A stretch of 64,000 nucleotides of DNA, from contig JACPDY010000119.1 in the NCBI GenBank assembly GCA_016183775.1, forward strand, positions 1-64,000, read 5' to 3'. The position numbers were made by a program, and so were the translations under genes. Positions within the stretch are counted from its first letter, which is position 1; every line of letters starts with the position of its first letter. Positions 27,053 to 37,672 of this stretch are shown one piece after another. Under the pieces are notes generated by a model. The model did not search any database, was not told the DNA's origin, and saw nothing but the letters and a program-made list of their open reading frames with translations. Source of the DNA: Bacteroidota bacterium (lineage in GTDB: Bacteria; Bacteroidota; Bacteroidia; JABDFU01).

Positions 27053-30000
27053 TTGAAAAAAGTAATACTTATAGTTCATCTATTCTTATTCTGTGTTTTT
27101 GCAGGGCACTCTGCCGATCGCTATTGGGTGGGCGGTACAGGAGCTTGGAGCGATGTCTCGCATTGGTCGGTTGCGAATGGAGGGGTAGGTGGGGCTTCTG
27201 TTCCGACTTCACAGGATAATACATTTTTTACTTCTTTATCATTTCCCGGTTCAGGTCAAAGTGTTGCCATAGATGGGTTGGCCAGTTGCGCTGACATATA
27301 TTTTAATGGTATTCAAAGCAATACTTCTATAGAGGGATCCACTGGCAGTTTATTGTCAGTTTATGGTTCCATGAAACTTAATAAGGAGTTGCTGTATAAT
27401 TTTAAAGGTGACCTGGTCTTTAAATCCGAAACCGCTTCTTTCCTGAATTCCGCTGGCGTTGTCATAAAATCCGATATATATGTTGATCTGAATGGGGGAA
27501 CGCTAAACCTTACGGACAACTTAACAACTTCCCCGGCTTCAACCATTTATTTTAAAAGTGGAATTTTTTCCACAAGTAGTAAAACTGTTAACTGTGGTTC
27601 ATTTATAGCCCAGGGAAATTTATCGCGTTCTTTGCAATTGAATAAATCTTCAATGATTATTCACAATAATTGGTTGCTAAATGAAGCGGATAATTTAACA
27701 TTAGAGGCTTCAAAAGCGCAAGTTGTTCTTGTTAATAAGTTAAGCACTTCCAATTTCCAATCACAAAAATTTCCTTATGGGAAAGTAAGAACAATGCAAG
27801 CGATGGCATTTTCAGTTGTTATAACTGAAATAGTTCTTAATAAATGTGCCGGTGATTGCAAGAGTAAAATGGTAGCAACAGTATCTGGTGGCACGGGACC
27901 ATATAATTATACATGGGTTTTACCTGATGGGAGCACTGTAATACATGGACCAACAGCATCTACAACCGATACGCTTACGGGTGTTTGTGAAGGTAAATTC
28001 TATTCGATTTTTGCCGAAGATACTTTTGATGGTACAATTGTGTCGGATTCAAAGCAGGCTCAATCTTTCTCTCCTATTGGTATTGCCCCAACTTCCACTG
28101 CAACTAAGTGCTTTGGCTCATGTGATGGACGCGCTACAGCCATATCAGTTGGAGGTACAAATCCAGTAACATTTGTTTGGTCAAATGCGTTTACCGGAGC
28201 TATCAATAATAATATTTGTGCAGGAACTTATACTGTTACTGCTACAGATGCGAATGGTTGTACAGCATCAAATACCACAACAGTAAATCAGCCAACTGTT
28301 TTGGCTTTGGTTGGGGGATCAACAAATGTTACGTGTTTTGGCTTATGTAACGGAACTGCTTCTGTAAGCGCATCTGGCGGAACAGTCCCGTATACATATA
28401 GCTGGAGTAACTCATCAGCGGCAACAGGTTTGGCGGGCCTATGTCCTGCAACATATACGGTAACAGTTACCGATAAAAATGCCTGTTCAAAAACCTATTC
28501 CCCCACAATTACTCAACCGGCTGCCGCCTTAACTGCATCAACGGTAAAAGTAAATGTAACCTGCTTCAGTAAATGCGATGGCTCCACAACTATTACACCG
28601 GTTGGCGGTACTATCCCATATACCTATTCATGGTCAAATGGCGCAACAAACGCCGCTTTAACATTGTTATGTGCCGCTAATTATACATGTACTGTTACCG
28701 ATGCGAATGGTTGTACCACAACGTCATCGGCTGCAATTACAGAACCTACAGCCCTGGTAACTGCCCCAACAGGTACAAATGTTACCTGTTTTGGTGCTTG
28801 TAATGGAACTGTCAATGCAAATCCTTCCGGAGGTTCTTTACCTTATACCTATTCTTGGGGTCCCGGTGGTGCAACCGCTGTAACCGCCGCTTCGCTATGT
28901 CCCGCTACATATACAGTCACACTTACCGATTCAAAAGGATGTACAAGTACTTCAACCGTAGCAATAACAGAACCGGGAGTCCTGGCGGCAAATGCCACTA
29001 AAACGGATATTACCTGTAACTCTTTATGTAATGGCAGTGTAGGTGCGACACCTTCCGGCGGGACAACTCCTTTTTCCTTTGCATGGTCCAACGGATCAAC
29101 AGCCGCTACCCAGTTTGGCCTGTGTGTGGGCGGGTTTACCGTAACTGTTATAGATGCTAACTCCTGTACCAAAACAGGAGCGGTAAGCGTTAACCAGCCT
29201 GCTACTCTCAGTATAACAAGGTTGATTACAAATGCAAGCTGTAACGGGATATGTGATGGTGCTATAAACACAACTACCAATGGAGGAACGACCCCTTATA
29301 CCTATGCATGGTCATCGGGCCAGGTTACCGCAAATTTAAGCGCGCTCTGTGATGCGGGCTATACAGTCACTGTCACCGACGCGAATAATTGTACCGCTAC
29401 AACATCGGCTACAATAACAGAACCCGTTGCGGTAACTGCATCTATCGCCACAACACCGGTATCGTGTGATCTTAGTTGTAATGCAACAGCAGCGGCTTCC
29501 GCCGGCGGAGGTACTGCCCCCTATACCTATTTGTGGAGTACACTGGCTACCACAGTATCAATAAACGGGTTATGTGCAGCGTCTTATACGGTTACTATTA
29601 CGGATTCCAAAAACTGTTCGGCCACTTCAACCACTACAATTACACAACCTGCGCCGTTAACCATTTCTCTTACGCCAACTAATGTAAGCTGTTCGGGTTT
29701 ATGTAATGGCTCTGTTTCCGCTACTCCCGGAGGTGGAACTACCGCCTATACTTATTCCTGGTCAAGTGGTGGAACGGCTCAGACTATTTCAGCGTTATGT
29801 GTCGGGGGATACACGCTGACACTTACCGATGCCAATGGTTGTACGGCAACCTCCAATGTTACAATAACTGCACCGAGTGTAGTGTCGGTTGTTATTAATG
29901 CTTCAAATATGACTTGTAGCGGTTTGTGTAATGGCAGTGCGACAGCGAATCCTGGCGGAGGTACGCCGGCATATACTTATAACTGGAGCACCGGATCCAC

Positions 30001-33000
30001 TTCTCAAACCATATCTGCCTTGTGCCAGGCTACATATACGGTTACTGTTACGGACAATGGTGGCTGTCAGACAACACAAACTGTTACCATCACTCAACCA
30101 ACCGCTTTAAATGCTTCCTTTACTTCAAGCGCCTCCAGCTGCGGTGTTTGTAATGGAACAGGAACGGCTAATCCTTCAGGCGGTTCTCCCGGCTACAATT
30201 ATACCTGGTCCGATTCGCAATCAACTCCTACGGCGGTAGGATTATGTGTGGGAACATATACGGTTACTGTTAGTGACATTAATGCATGTACGGCTACCGG
30301 AACAGTGGCCGTTGCTCCAACAGTGCTGATCACTGTAACAACATCCTCCATAAATTTAAGCTGTTTTGGTTCGTGTGATGGAATAGCCACCGCCAATGCA
30401 ATAGGCGGTGTTTTACCATACACTTATAACTGGAGTAACACCGAAACAACACAGAGCGTAACCGGATTGTGTTCGGGCTCATATACTGTAACGGTTACTG
30501 ACGCTGCCGCCTGTTCCAGTACTTCAACCGCGGTGTTCCTTGACCCTGCTGTTATTGTACCCAATGTGTCAAAAACAGATGCGACCTGCAACGGCATTTG
30601 TGATGGTACCGCGGTATCCGCTCCTTCCGGAGGTGCCGGAGGGTATTCGTATACATGGTCTAATGCAGCAACCTCAGCAACTGTAAGTGCGCTTTGTGCG
30701 GCAACATATACGGTAACTGTTACCGATGCCAATGCGTGTACGCAAACATCAACGGTAACCATAACACAGCCTTCCTCTCTCAATGACAATGAAGTGGTGG
30801 CTACAGCAACCTGCGGAAACTGTGATGGTACAATCGGGGTGAGCCCATCAGGAGGAAGCGCTGCTTATACATATGCATGGGCCGGCCCGGGCGCGTTTTC
30901 GGCCACCAGTCAAAATGTTAGTGGATTATGTATAGGAACTTATACTCTTACCCTCACCGCAGGAGGCACATGCCAATCAATATTTAATTATTCGATAAGC
31001 AATACGGCGGGTCCTAGTTTGACTAAAGTGCGGACCAATACTTTATGTAACGGAAACTGTGATGGTACGGCAACTGTGACACCTGCCGGCACCCCCGGCT
31101 TTACATATAACTGGAGTACGGGATCAACCGCGCAAACTGTGAATGGCCTGTGTGCAGCATCATATACATTGTCGGTTACGGATGGTATTGGTTGTGTAAC
31201 AGTTGATACACTGCTTATAAAGCAGCCTTCAAAGATATCTCCTAACCAGGTAAGCGCTGATATTACCTGCGGAGGTGCAGCAGATGGCGCTATCATTCTT
31301 GTTCCCGCTGGAGGTACTCCTGTGTATACATTTAGCTGGAGTAATACGGCAACGACCTCAACAATAACCAATTTAGCCCCCGGACCTTATACATTTACAG
31401 TTACAGATGCAAACGGCTGTGATTCGATAAACACAGTTACTATAACCGAACCGTCCGTATTGTCAGCCAGCACAATTGCAACCGATGTAACCTGTAAGGG
31501 AGCATGTAATGGCGGTGCGTTTGCTGCAGAAGCAGGAGGTACATCGCCTTACGATTACAGCTGGAGCAGTGGAGCGCTCCTGAACATAGCCATTAATCTA
31601 TGCCCTAATACATATACGGTTACGGTTACAGATGCGAATAATTGCACGGCCACTTCCACTGCCGTAGTAACGGAGCCGGCATTGGCGTTAACCGCTGCAA
31701 CAGGTGAAACAGATGTGTCATGTAATGGTGGTTCTGATGGTACAACATTTGTCAATGCAAGCGGGGGTACTCCAGGGTACAGTTATACCTGGGTGCCGGG
31801 CGGACAAACCGGGGCTACAGCCACTGCATTATTCGCTGGCTCATACAATGTAACTGTAACCGACGCGAACGGGTGTACAACTGTAGGAGGAATTGTTGTC
31901 AATCAGCCTGCGGTATTGTCATTCACGGTTAACCAGGTTGATGTGAGCTGCAATTCGGCCTGTGATGGTACGGCAAATGTGACAGTGGCCGGCGGAACGG
32001 CACCATTCAACTACCTGTGGAGTAATGCCGCGACCGGACAAACGGTAACGGGCTTGTGCCTGGGAAGCTATACTGTAACAGCGACAGACAGTAAGGGATG
32101 CACGAATTCAAAAATAGTTACCATTACCGAGCCCTCTACATTATTGGCTAATGTTACGGGTACAGATCCAAGTTGTTTAAGCGCAACAAGTGGTTCTGCA
32201 ACATCTGCTCCTGCAGGTGGAACAGTGCCCTATACATATAATTGGAGTAACGGAGCACTGACTCAAACTATCAATTCTTTGGCTGCAGGATCATATACTG
32301 TAACAGTTACTGACAGTAATGGTTGTACTGATACACAATCGGTAACACTTATACCTCCTGTTCCGATCACTATTGTACAGGCGGTGTCGGATGCGAATTG
32401 CGGTGCTTGCGATGGAACGATTGATGTCACCGTTTCCGGTGGAACACCCGGCTATTCGTATTTATGGAATTCAGGGGCTACCGCACCGACACTATCAGCT
32501 TTGTGTGCCGGGAATTATTCGCTTACAATTACGGATGTAAATACATGCACTTCCGCCTTTGTTATCGCGGTTAATAATACGGGAGGTCCTACGGGAGAGA
32601 CCGTTGTTACTACTGACAATATTTGCAGCACCGATTGTAACGGTACTGTAACTGTTACACCGATCGGAGGAACTACACCTTATACCTATTTGTGGACTGA
32701 TGTTGCAAACACTTCAAATGCAAGGACCGGCTTGTGCGTCGGATCCTATACCCTGGTAGTTACCGATGCGAATGGTTGCATAAGAAATTCACCGGTTACG
32801 ATCACTTCACCTGCACCGCTTGTCATTTCAGTGTCTCTTACAAATGAAACCTGCAGCGGCAAATGTGATGGAGTAATAACGCTTTCAGCCGCAGGGGGCG
32901 GGGGTGGTTATGTATATTCATGGAATTCGGGTGCGACAGGTGCTGTTCAGTCTTCTTTGTGTGCCGGAACTTACTCGGTCACTCTTACGGATGCCAATTC

Positions 33001-36000
33001 ATGCACTGCTACCTCGGTCGTTGTGGTCGGGACATCGCTGGTGTTAACCGCTTCTGTGACTCAGACCGATCCGCTTTGTAATGCATTGTGTACCGGAACT
33101 GCTGATGTAGCTATGGGTGGTGGTACAAGTCCATATGTATTTACCTGGAGTAACGGTGCTGCAGCATCGTCTTCGTCAGGCCTTTGTGCAAACGCGTATA
33201 CGGTAAGCGTCAGTGATGCGAATGGGTGTAACATTACTAAAGTAGTTACCATAACAGAGCCTGCGGCGATCATAACAACACCGGTTGTTATAACTGCAAC
33301 CTGCGGTGTTTGTAACGGACAGATCAGCGTAGCCCCTTCCGGTGGAACAGGCACATATTCGTACACATGGGGAACAGGAGCAACTGCTCCAACCATTTCC
33401 GGACTTTGTGCAGGGGTATATGGGTTAGATATCGGCGATGCGAATGGATGTACCCAATCGTTCAATATTCCTCTTAATAATACCAATGGCCCATCAGCTT
33501 CTACTATTGTTACAACTGATGTCACCTGCTTTGGTTCGAATGATGGTGCCGCAAATGTAACGCCCAATGGCGGTACACCTCCATATACATATTTATGGAT
33601 ATCAACCGGACAAACGATAAACACTGTTACAGGTTTGGCGGGAGGAGTTAATCTGGTGCAGATAACTGACGCCAACGGATGTATCCGTACAGATACTGCG
33701 AATATTGTTTCACCGACGCAGATTGTTCCGAACCAGGCAGTGACCAATGCGACATGCGGCTTAAGTGATGGACAGATCGTTGTTGCTCCTACAGGCGGAG
33801 CCGGAACATACACCTACTCATGGAGCGGAGGGTTCACAACTGCGACGATCACCGGCTTAAGTGCCGGAACGTATGATCTCACGATTACCGACGCTTCTTC
33901 CTGTACGCAAACAGCATCATTCCCTGTCAGCAATAATAATGCACCGGCGTTAACACTGGCCATACAAGACCTGGGATGTAATAGTATTTGTAACGGCAGT
34001 ACAGTGGCGACACCATCAGGCGGACTTGCACCTTATGTAATGAGCTGGAGTACCGGTGCTACAGGCAATACAGCAAGTTCTCTTTGTGCGGGAACCTATA
34101 CCGTATCAGTTACTGATGCGAATGCTTGCATGACCATTAGTACAGTTGTTATCTCCGAACCTGCTGCTTTAACATTAACGGCTCCCGCTACATCACAGGC
34201 TTCCTGCTCCGCTGCCTGTAACGGAACAGCTGCCGCTTTGCCAATAGGTGGTACCCTGCCATATTCGTATTCATGGAGCATGGGTCCGACAGCCGCTACG
34301 GTTGCTAATTTATGTTCAGGCACCTATTTTATTGTGGTTACAGATGCAAATGGCTGTAACGCAACACAGGCAATAACAATTGTGCCATCAGCGGCACCGT
34401 TTACAGTTACACCGACTTTAACTAATGCCACCTGTGGCCTTTGTGATGGACAAGCCGCTGTAATTGCCAGTGGCGGCACCCTGCCTTATAATTATTTATG
34501 GAGCAATGGTGCCACGGGAGCTACTGTTAACTCATTGTGTGCCGCAGTGTATTCGATAGATCTGACAGACGCAAACGGATGCTCTGCAAGTTTCTTTATT
34601 CCGATAAGTAATACCGGCGGACCAACAGGCTCAGGTAAATCCGTGACAAACATTTTGTGTAATGGTCAATGTAGCGGCGGAGCTTCCGTTGCTCCTGTTG
34701 GAGGAACCGCACCTTTTACTTATTTATGGCTTCCATCTGGCGATACCGGACAAACTATATCTAATCTCTGTTCGGGAACGGGCTTTGTTCAGATCACAGA
34801 TGCCAATGGATGTATCTTAACCGATACAGTTGACATTACCGAACCAATGGCTTTTGCAACGAACGAAAATATTACTCAGCCAACGGCCTGCAGCGTGAAC
34901 GACGGGGCTATTACGTTAAGTCCTTCCGGCGGTACTGCTCCATACACATACACATGGAGTAACGCGGCAACATCTGCGACTCAGACAAATCTTGGAGCCG
35001 GACTGTATACAGTGACAATTACAGATGCCGCAGGCTGTGCCCAATCTACGGTCGTTGCAATAAATAATGTTTCAGCACCTGTTCTTGCCGGAACGTCCGG
35101 GAACGTATCCTGTGCCGGCAGTTGCGATGGATACGCTGCAATATCCGCCATGGGCGGAGTTTTGCCATATACATACTTATGGAATAATACTCCGCCTTCA
35201 TCAATTGATACTGCCATAGGGTTGTGCCAGGGGACCTATTTTGTTCAGGTCACCGATGCGGCAGGCTGTCTGATCACTTCGTCCGTAACCATTACTGAGC
35301 CGAGTCCGTTAATGTTGAATTCGCCAGTAAAAACAGATGCAAGCTGTATAGCAGTTTGTAATGGTTCGGCAACAGTCCTTCCTGCCGGCGGGACCTTGCC
35401 TTATGTATACAGCTGGAGCAACGCTTCAACTTCATCGGGTATTGGTAGTTTATGTGTAGGCAATTATTCTGTTACTGTTACAGATGTTGCAGGTTGTTCC
35501 CTAGTGCAGGTAATATCGGTTGATGAAAATTTAACACCAATAGTTATTACAAGTGCTGTAACAAACCCGACCTGTGGCATATGCAATGGAACGGCCTCTG
35601 TGAACGTTGTGGGTGGGAATGCGCCATTCTCATACCTATGGAGTAATGGTTCAACAAGCAGTTCAACTGACAGCCTTTGTGCAGGAGTATATTCTATTGA
35701 TATTGCTGATGGAGTTGGTTGTCAGTCAAGTTTCAGTTTACCGGTAAGTAATACAGGCGCGCCAACTGCTTCGGGTAGAGTAGTAACTGATGCAACCTGT
35801 TTTGGGTCCTGCAATGGATCTGCTTCTGTTAGCCCGATTGGCGGAACACTGCCTTATACTTATAGCTGGCTTCCTTCCGGACAAACTGCCGCTACTGCGT
35901 CAGGATTATGTGCAGGTTTGGGATTTGTTGAGGTCGCCGATTCAAATGGCTGCATACTGGTCGATTCAATTCTTGTCGGATCGCCTTCCCAGATCAGTAT

Positions 36001-37672
36001 TGCGGGAGTAACTACTGATCCGACTTCATGTAATGTAAACGATGGGTCCATTGCGCTTACCGTTTCAGGGGGAGCAGGTACTTATACATATGCATGGAGT
36101 AATTCAGGTACAGGGACTACCCAGATTAATATTGGCGGGGGAACTTATGGTGTTACTGTAACTGATGCATCAGGATGTACACAAACGACGGTAATTTCAT
36201 TGAATGATAAATTCGCCCCGGTGCTTTCCGATAGTTCTGTAAACGTAAGTTGCTTTGGAAAATGTGATGGTAAAGCGATTGTAAGGGCCAATGGAGGTAC
36301 GCAGCCATATACTTACTCATGGAGCGATACCCCGTCATCGGTAATTGATACCGCCAAGACGTTATGTGCAGGCACCTATTTCGTTCAGGTAACCGATAAT
36401 GTAGGGTGTAAGATCTCCTCATCTGTTACAATAACCGAACCATCCGTACTTAACTTATCTATTTCAGGTACAACGAAGGAAAAATGTATTGGCAGTTGTG
36501 ATGGCAGCATTACAGCAGTCCCTTCAGGTGGTTTATTCCCATACATGTTCTCCTGGTCTTCCTTTACCGGAACAACTTCGGTTGCAAGTCCTTTGTGTAA
36601 AGGCCAATATTCTTTTACGTTAACTGATGCAAATGGCTGCACGGTTCAGCATACGGATAGCGTGCAGTCGCCTGCGCCAATGGTTGTTGTTAAAACTCCT
36701 GTTGATGCGAACTGTAACAATACCAATGATGGTTCTGTGACCATTTCAGTGACTGGTGGTGTGGGAACATATACATATAACTGGAAAGGGCCTGGTGCGT
36801 TTACATCCGGCAGCCAGAATCTTGCTGGGCTATATGCCGGTTCCTATCCGGTAACAATAACCGATGCTAATGGATGTCAGAAACTGGATACAGCGGCTGT
36901 GAACGCAACAATTAATGTTATTGCTAAAGCAGGTAATGACACTTCGTTCTGCCTGGGAGGTTCGATTATTCTTAGCGGGGATAGTTCTCTGCCGATAACC
37001 GGAACCACCTATCAATGGCTGCAAATGCCAGCATTAACTAATATCGGAAACGATTCAACTGTAACCCTTACCCCGCCAGCCGGTACATCCAACTACATGT
37101 TAGTGGCAATAAACGGTGTTTGTTCGGATACAGATACTGTTGTAGTGTCAGCAAATCCTTTGCCGGTTGTGGATGCCGGAGCCGACAAGACCATATTCTC
37201 TTTGCAAAGCACAATGATTGGAGGCGCTCCGACTTCTATTGCTTCAGGAGCTTCATTTAGCTGGACTCCAGGTAAGGAATTAACCGATAGCACAGCTGCG
37301 AATCCTGAAGCGTCACCGCTTACTACGACACTTTACAAAGTTGTTGTCAGAGATGCGAATGGTTGTGTTGCAAGTGATACTGTACGGTTGACCGTGTTGC
37401 CCGAGATCGTTTTTAACAATGGTATAACACCAAATGGCGATGGTAAAAACGAAACATGGATAATTGATAATATACAGAAATTCCCGAAATGTGTAGTTGA
37501 AGTATATAACCGCTGGGGAGATCTTTTGTTCAGCTCAACCGGGTATGGAACACCCTGGGATGGCAGGTATAATGGCAAGGATCTGCCCGTAGGAACATAC
37601 TATTATGTGATAAAATTAAATGATCCATTGTTCCCTGATGCGTTCACCGGACCTATAACAATTATGCGTTAA
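27053..37672 (+). CDS. SprB-like giant repeat adhesin with type B T9SS sorting domain, 3539 aa
   Basis: The start is TTG, followed by a signal peptide (1-20). A 240-residue N-terminal region begins RYWVGGTGAWSDVSHWS, common in large Bacteroidota surface proteins. Forty SprB-type repeats follow (27838-36900), each about 75 residues with consensus C-x2-3-C-[DN]-G ... GGtxPYtYxWS ... LCxgxYTVTVTDANGC. Two Ig/PKD-like units come next (AGNDTSFC..., DAGADKTIF...), and a CHU_C domain ends the protein: NNGITPNGDGKNETW, YNRWGDLLFSS, WDGRYNGKDLPVGTYYYVI. SprB in Flavobacterium is the mobile surface adhesin of gliding. The stop overlaps the start of a PorP/SprF gene. Thirty-two repeats keep both inner cysteines and eight lack both. 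Confidence 0.95.
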   Translation: MKKVILIVHLFLFCVFAGHSADRYWVGGTGAWSDVSHWSVANGGVGGASVPTSQDNTFFTSLSFPGSGQSVAIDGLASCADIYFNGIQSNTSIEGSTGSLLSVYGSMKLNKELLYNFKGDLVFKSETASFLNSAGVVIKSDIYVDLNGGTLNLTDNLTTSPASTIYFKSGIFSTSSKTVNCGSFIAQGNLSRSLQLNKSSMIIHNNWLLNEADNLTLEASKAQVVLVNKLSTSNFQSQKFPYGKVRTMQAMAFSVVITEIVLNKCAGDCKSKMVATVSGGTGPYNYTWVLPDGSTVIHGPTASTTDTLTGVCEGKFYSIFAEDTFDGTIVSDSKQAQSFSPIGIAPTSTATKCFGSCDGRATAISVGGTNPVTFVWSNAFTGAINNNICAGTYTVTATDANGCTASNTTTVNQPTVLALVGGSTNVTCFGLCNGTASVSASGGTVPYTYSWSNSSAATGLAGLCPATYTVTVTDKNACSKTYSPTITQPAAALTASTVKVNVTCFSKCDGSTTITPVGGTIPYTYSWSNGATNAALTLLCAANYTCTVTDANGCTTTSSAAITEPTALVTAPTGTNVTCFGACNGTVNANPSGGSLPYTYSWGPGGATAVTAASLCPATYTVTLTDSKGCTSTSTVAITEPGVLAANATKTDITCNSLCNGSVGATPSGGTTPFSFAWSNGSTAATQFGLCVGGFTVTVIDANSCTKTGAVSVNQPATLSITRLITNASCNGICDGAINTTTNGGTTPYTYAWSSGQVTANLSALCDAGYTVTVTDANNCTATTSATITEPVAVTASIATTPVSCDLSCNATAAASAGGGTAPYTYLWSTLATTVSINGLCAASYTVTITDSKNCSATSTTTITQPAPLTISLTPTNVSCSGLCNGSVSATPGGGTTAYTYSWSSGGTAQTISALCVGGYTLTLTDANGCTATSNVTITAPSVVSVVINASNMTCSGLCNGSATANPGGGTPAYTYNWSTGSTSQTISALCQATYTVTVTDNGGCQTTQTVTITQPTALNASFTSSASSCGVCNGTGTANPSGGSPGYNYTWSDSQSTPTAVGLCVGTYTVTVSDINACTATGTVAVAPTVLITVTTSSINLSCFGSCDGIATANAIGGVLPYTYNWSNTETTQSVTGLCSGSYTVTVTDAAACSSTSTAVFLDPAVIVPNVSKTDATCNGICDGTAVSAPSGGAGGYSYTWSNAATSATVSALCAATYTVTVTDANACTQTSTVTITQPSSLNDNEVVATATCGNCDGTIGVSPSGGSAAYTYAWAGPGAFSATSQNVSGLCIGTYTLTLTAGGTCQSIFNYSISNTAGPSLTKVRTNTLCNGNCDGTATVTPAGTPGFTYNWSTGSTAQTVNGLCAASYTLSVTDGIGCVTVDTLLIKQPSKISPNQVSADITCGGAADGAIILVPAGGTPVYTFSWSNTATTSTITNLAPGPYTFTVTDANGCDSINTVTITEPSVLSASTIATDVTCKGACNGGAFAAEAGGTSPYDYSWSSGALLNIAINLCPNTYTVTVTDANNCTATSTAVVTEPALALTAATGETDVSCNGGSDGTTFVNASGGTPGYSYTWVPGGQTGATATALFAGSYNVTVTDANGCTTVGGIVVNQPAVLSFTVNQVDVSCNSACDGTANVTVAGGTAPFNYLWSNAATGQTVTGLCLGSYTVTATDSKGCTNSKIVTITEPSTLLANVTGTDPSCLSATSGSATSAPAGGTVPYTYNWSNGALTQTINSLAAGSYTVTVTDSNGCTDTQSVTLIPPVPITIVQAVSDANCGACDGTIDVTVSGGTPGYSYLWNSGATAPTLSALCAGNYSLTITDVNTCTSAFVIAVNNTGGPTGETVVTTDNICSTDCNGTVTVTPIGGTTPYTYLWTDVANTSNARTGLCVGSYTLVVTDANGCIRNSPVTITSPAPLVISVSLTNETCSGKCDGVITLSAAGGGGGYVYSWNSGATGAVQSSLCAGTYSVTLTDANSCTATSVVVVGTSLVLTASVTQTDPLCNALCTGTADVAMGGGTSPYVFTWSNGAAASSSSGLCANAYTVSVSDANGCNITKVVTITEPAAIITTPVVITATCGVCNGQISVAPSGGTGTYSYTWGTGATAPTISGLCAGVYGLDIGDANGCTQSFNIPLNNTNGPSASTIVTTDVTCFGSNDGAANVTPNGGTPPYTYLWISTGQTINTVTGLAGGVNLVQITDANGCIRTDTANIVSPTQIVPNQAVTNATCGLSDGQIVVAPTGGAGTYTYSWSGGFTTATITGLSAGTYDLTITDASSCTQTASFPVSNNNAPALTLAIQDLGCNSICNGSTVATPSGGLAPYVMSWSTGATGNTASSLCAGTYTVSVTDANACMTISTVVISEPAALTLTAPATSQASCSAACNGTAAALPIGGTLPYSYSWSMGPTAATVANLCSGTYFIVVTDANGCNATQAITIVPSAAPFTVTPTLTNATCGLCDGQAAVIASGGTLPYNYLWSNGATGATVNSLCAAVYSIDLTDANGCSASFFIPISNTGGPTGSGKSVTNILCNGQCSGGASVAPVGGTAPFTYLWLPSGDTGQTISNLCSGTGFVQITDANGCILTDTVDITEPMAFATNENITQPTACSVNDGAITLSPSGGTAPYTYTWSNAATSATQTNLGAGLYTVTITDAAGCAQSTVVAINNVSAPVLAGTSGNVSCAGSCDGYAAISAMGGVLPYTYLWNNTPPSSIDTAIGLCQGTYFVQVTDAAGCLITSSVTITEPSPLMLNSPVKTDASCIAVCNGSATVLPAGGTLPYVYSWSNASTSSGIGSLCVGNYSVTVTDVAGCSLVQVISVDENLTPIVITSAVTNPTCGICNGTASVNVVGGNAPFSYLWSNGSTSSSTDSLCAGVYSIDIADGVGCQSSFSLPVSNTGAPTASGRVVTDATCFGSCNGSASVSPIGGTLPYTYSWLPSGQTAATASGLCAGLGFVEVADSNGCILVDSILVGSPSQISIAGVTTDPTSCNVNDGSIALTVSGGAGTYTYAWSNSGTGTTQINIGGGTYGVTVTDASGCTQTTVISLNDKFAPVLSDSSVNVSCFGKCDGKAIVRANGGTQPYTYSWSDTPSSVIDTAKTLCAGTYFVQVTDNVGCKISSSVTITEPSVLNLSISGTTKEKCIGSCDGSITAVPSGGLFPYMFSWSSFTGTTSVASPLCKGQYSFTLTDANGCTVQHTDSVQSPAPMVVVKTPVDANCNNTNDGSVTISVTGGVGTYTYNWKGPGAFTSGSQNLAGLYAGSYPVTITDANGCQKLDTAAVNATINVIAKAGNDTSFCLGGSIILSGDSSLPITGTTYQWLQMPALTNIGNDSTVTLTPPAGTSNYMLVAINGVCSDTDTVVVSANPLPVVDAGADKTIFSLQSTMIGGAPTSIASGASFSWTPGKELTDSTAANPEASPLTTTLYKVVVRDANGCVASDTVRLTVLPEIVFNNGITPNGDGKNETWIIDNIQKFPKCVVEVYNRWGDLLFSSTGYGTPWDGRYNGKDLPVGTYYYVIKLNDPLFPDAFTGPITIMR
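27838..36900 (+). repeat. Array of 40 SprB repeats with a five-unit higher-order period
   Basis: Forty units averaging about 226 bp. Units 25-29, 30-34 and 35-39 are related position by position, giving a longer period of 1131-1140 bp: the matching ACCTG[CT]GG sites lie at 33299, 34430 and 35570. This indicates growth by duplication of five-unit blocks, now diverged at the DNA level. Confidence 0.85.

Noticed and set aside
27838-36900. Regular repeats resembling a CRISPR-like or satellite array
   Set aside because: The period of about 226 bp is in frame, units are diverged, and they translate into SprB repeats with conserved cysteines.
28849-37578. Many long open frames on the minus strand opposite the giant adhesin (up to 250 aa)
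   Set aside because: They repeat with the period of the adhesin repeats and are antisense shadows of a biased, repetitive coding sequence.
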